NCBI RefSeq assembly: GCF_900187965.1
Contig: NZ_FZNL01000031.1
Location: 1-51,103, forward strand
DNA from: Flavobacterium sp. ov086
GTDB lineage: Bacteria; Bacteroidota; Bacteroidia; Flavobacteriales; Flavobacteriaceae
Direction of reading: 5' to 3'
Length of the DNA stretch: 51,103 nucleotides
Positions 49,432-51,103 of the stretch are shown here, in pieces. The position numbers and the translations under genes are program-made. How positions within the stretch are numbered: the stretch's first letter is position 1; each line of letters begins with the position of its first letter. The notes under the pieces were generated by a model, which saw only the letters and a list, made by a program, of their open reading frames with translations, searched no databases and had not been told where the DNA came from.

Positions 49432-50706
49432 ATGAAAATAGTCATTATAGGAGGTGGTTTTGCAGGAATCAATCTTGCAAAAGAACTTGTAAACCATCCT
49501 CAAATACAAGTAACACTTGTAGACAAAAACAATTATAACTTTTTTCCACCACTTATATACCAGGTTGCGACCGCATTTTTAGAACCCTCAAGTATTAGTT
49601 ATCCCTTTAGAAAATTCTTTGCAGGCAAAAAGAACCTGCAATTTCGTTTAGGAGAATTACTTTCTGTAGTTCCTGCCGAGAATAAAATAATTCTGAATAA
49701 CGGTGAATTAACATACGATTATCTGGTTTTTGCTACTGGAGCCGAAACAAGTTATTTTGGCATGGAAAACGTAATGAAAAACGCCATTCCGATGAAAACC
49801 TTAAATGATGCCATCGAAATGCGTAATGCATTGCTTAAAAACCTTGAAAAAGCCGCAATTACCAAAGACATGCGCAAACGTCGTAAATTATTGACGATTG
49901 TTGTTGCCGGTGGAGGACCAACAGGAGTAGAGGTTTCAGGAATGTTTGCCGAAATGCGAAAAAATATTCTGCTTAAGGAATATCCGGAATTAGAAACATC
50001 AGCCAGTAATGTTTATTTGGTCGATGGGGGAGACGCACTCCTCTCGCCTATGAGCGAAGCTTCTCAAAAAGATACTTTAGAGGCGCTTACAAAACTTGGG
50101 GTTGTTGTTAAACTGCATACCCGAGTTACAGATTATGTTGATGATACTGTATTTTTTGAAAACGGAGAAACTATCCAAACCAAAAACTTAATTTGGGCAG
50201 CCGGAGTTTCTGCCAAACTATTTGACGGAATTCCAAAAGAAAGTTACGGCCGTGGAAGACGTATGGCAACAGATCAATATAATAAAGTAAATGGTTTTGA
50301 AAATATTTATGCTATTGGCGATACTTCAATTTTAGCTGGCGATAAGAACTTTCCTGACGGACATCCACAAGTGGCTCAGGTTGCTATTCAGCAAGGATTG
50401 AATCTAGCTAAAAACTTTAAAGCTTTAACTCAAAACAAACCTCTTAAGCCATTCGCATACAACGACAAAGGCTCTATGGCAATTATCGGAAAAAATAAAG
50501 CTGTAGTTGATTTACCAAGTCCAAAGTGGCATTTTAAAGGTTTTTTTGCCTGGATTATTTGGCTGTTTATTCACTTAATTTCTTTGATAACATATAGAAA
50601 CAGATTGAATACTTTCTGGAACTGGATGGTCGCCTATTTTGCCAGAGATCAATCTTTGAGAATGATTATCAGACCAGAAAAAAGATCTTTAGAAGATAAA
50701 GTTTAA
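49432..50706 (+). CDS. ndh: Type II NADH dehydrogenase (NDH-2)
   Basis: 424 residues. Two Rossmann folds: FAD loop IIGGGFAGINLAKEL at residues 4-18 and NADH loop VVAGGGPTGVEVSGMFAEM at about 160. Quinone-site and FAD-contact motifs include NYNFFPPLIYQVATAFLEPS, LIWAAGVSAKLF and IYAIGDTSILAGDKNFPDGH, HPQVAQVAIQQGLNLAKN. The C-terminal hydrophobic helix (HFKGFFAWIIWLFIHLISLI) attaches it to the inner membrane. It passes electrons from NADH to quinone without proton pumping. Single gene; length normal. Confidence 0.95.
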   Translation: MKIVIIGGGFAGINLAKELVNHPQIQVTLVDKNNYNFFPPLIYQVATAFLEPSSISYPFRKFFAGKKNLQFRLGELLSVVPAENKIILNNGELTYDYLVFATGAETSYFGMENVMKNAIPMKTLNDAIEMRNALLKNLEKAAITKDMRKRRKLLTIVVAGGGPTGVEVSGMFAEMRKNILLKEYPELETSASNVYLVDGGDALLSPMSEASQKDTLEALTKLGVVVKLHTRVTDYVDDTVFFENGETIQTKNLIWAAGVSAKLFDGIPKESYGRGRRMATDQYNKVNGFENIYAIGDTSILAGDKNFPDGHPQVAQVAIQQGLNLAKNFKALTQNKPLKPFAYNDKGSMAIIGKNKAVVDLPSPKWHFKGFFAWIIWLFIHLISLITYRNRLNTFWNWMVAYFARDQSLRMIIRPEKRSLEDKV

Positions 50707-50782
50707 TTCTAAATACCAATTCTCAAATTGCAAATTCCAATTGCAATTGCAGATATAAAACATAAAAAAGCCAGAATCATAA

Positions 50783-50807
50783 TAGACTGCACCCAAAAGT
50801 TTAGACA
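50783..50807 (-). repeat. Probable terminal inverted repeat of the IS3-family element
   Basis: The stretch beginning TAGACTGCACCCAAAAGTTT and ending AGACA looks like the terminal repeat of IS3-family elements (TGnACTGCACCCAAAAGTTTAGACA as remembered), lying just past the end of the transposase gene. The other terminus is outside the window. Confidence 0.65.
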
Positions 50808-50816
50808 AATTTATAA

Positions 50817-51103
50817 TTAAGTTTGATAATAATGAGCTCGATATTTTATCGGGCTCATTTTGTTTAAATTTGATTTAATTCTTTCGTTATTGTAATATAT
50901 TATATACTTATTAATTTCTTTTTTTAATTGTTCTATTGATTTAAATTTTTGGGTATAAAACATTTCAGATTTTAATATTCCAAAGAAGTTTTCAATAATT
51001 GCATTATCTAGGCAGTTTCCTTTTCTTGACATGCTTTGTTTGATTCCTTTTTGTTTTAATAAAAGTTGGTAATGATTCATTTGGTATTGCCAGCCTTGGT
51101 CTG
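50817..51103 (-). mobile_element. IS3-family transposase OrfB, C-terminal part (gene continues past the window)
   Basis: The minus-strand frame enters at the window edge and ends at TAA 50817-50819, showing about 95 C-terminal residues. DQGWQYQMNHYQLLLKQKGI is the second Asp block of the rve integrase core (SDqGwQY), and SMSRKGNCLDNAIIENFFGI, LKSEMFY holds the catalytic Glu of the DDE motif with 34 residues between. EINKYIIYYNNERIKSNLN and MSPIKYRAHY close the domain as in IS150-type IS3 members. The first ORF and the N-terminal half lie outside. No frame disruption seen in the visible part. Confidence 0.93.

Overview
The window looks like a chromosomal piece of a Flavobacterium-type bacterium (Bacteroidota). 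The evidence is strong AT bias, promoters of the TTG/TTTG - about 19 bp - TAnnTTTG type, many signal peptides ending in a short Ser-Cys lipobox, an ISAon1-type transposase fragment, a fused alpha/beta branched-chain dehydrogenase E1, and intergenic palindromes (gacgcac/gtgcgtc, gccacgaatt/aattcgtggc) of a kind common in that genus. No rRNA, tRNA, CRISPR array, plasmid or prophage structure was seen. Both ends are cut inside insertion sequences of different families: ISAon1-type at the left, IS3-type at the right.

Layout. 1-5.4 kb: transposase fragment, an ECF sigma factor without a neighbouring anti-sigma gene, a secreted HELIH metallopeptidase, a decayed lipoprotein gene, a GNAT enzyme, a small orphan gene flanked by two copies of the same spacer, and a lyase-like surface lipoprotein. 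5.4-12.4 kb: mostly uncharacterised exported proteins (lipoprotein, 712-aa and 501-aa secreted proteins, CxxC protein), a DUF1801 protein, a small membrane protein and a TlpA-like thioredoxin. 12.4-17 kb: an MBOAT + SGNH O-acyltransferase pair and a class C beta-lactamase-type serine hydrolase. 17.4-21.3 kb: beta-propeller-like protein, an ArsR-AHSA1-DoxX operon with two operators built into its promoter, and a divergent S24 repressor/Cro-like switch. 21.4-30.1 kb (all minus strand): an ABC-F ATPase with a structured mRNA leader, a lipoprotein, a DinB-VOC-DUF4265-binding protein-transglutaminase series, nucleoside phosphorylase, SUI1/YciH and a 2OG-Fe(II) oxygenase. 30.2-37.8 kb (plus strand): fused E1, a DUF885 peptidase, and an SDR-SDR-MBL-AraC operon. 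37.9-41.4 kb (minus): MDR oxidoreductase, Crp/Fnr regulator, and three poorly known genes. 41.4-50.7 kb: thioesterase, two exported proteins, MscS-type channel, DUF3817, DUF6155, two helicases, GNAT and NDH-2. 50.8 kb to the end: IS3 transposase.

Most genes are ordinary housekeeping or lifestyle genes. I found no complete new defence or biosynthetic system. The most notable items are regulatory or structural: a 12-bp inverted repeat that can hide the start of the ABC-F gene, two inverted copies of a repeat with long terminal inverted repeats bracketing a 3.8-kb block, a compact S24 repressor switch with a clear palindromic operator, tandem ArsR-type operators, and a duplicated spacer around an orphan gene. 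Positions of motifs come from reading the sequence by eye; family names come from recognised motifs, not from a search.
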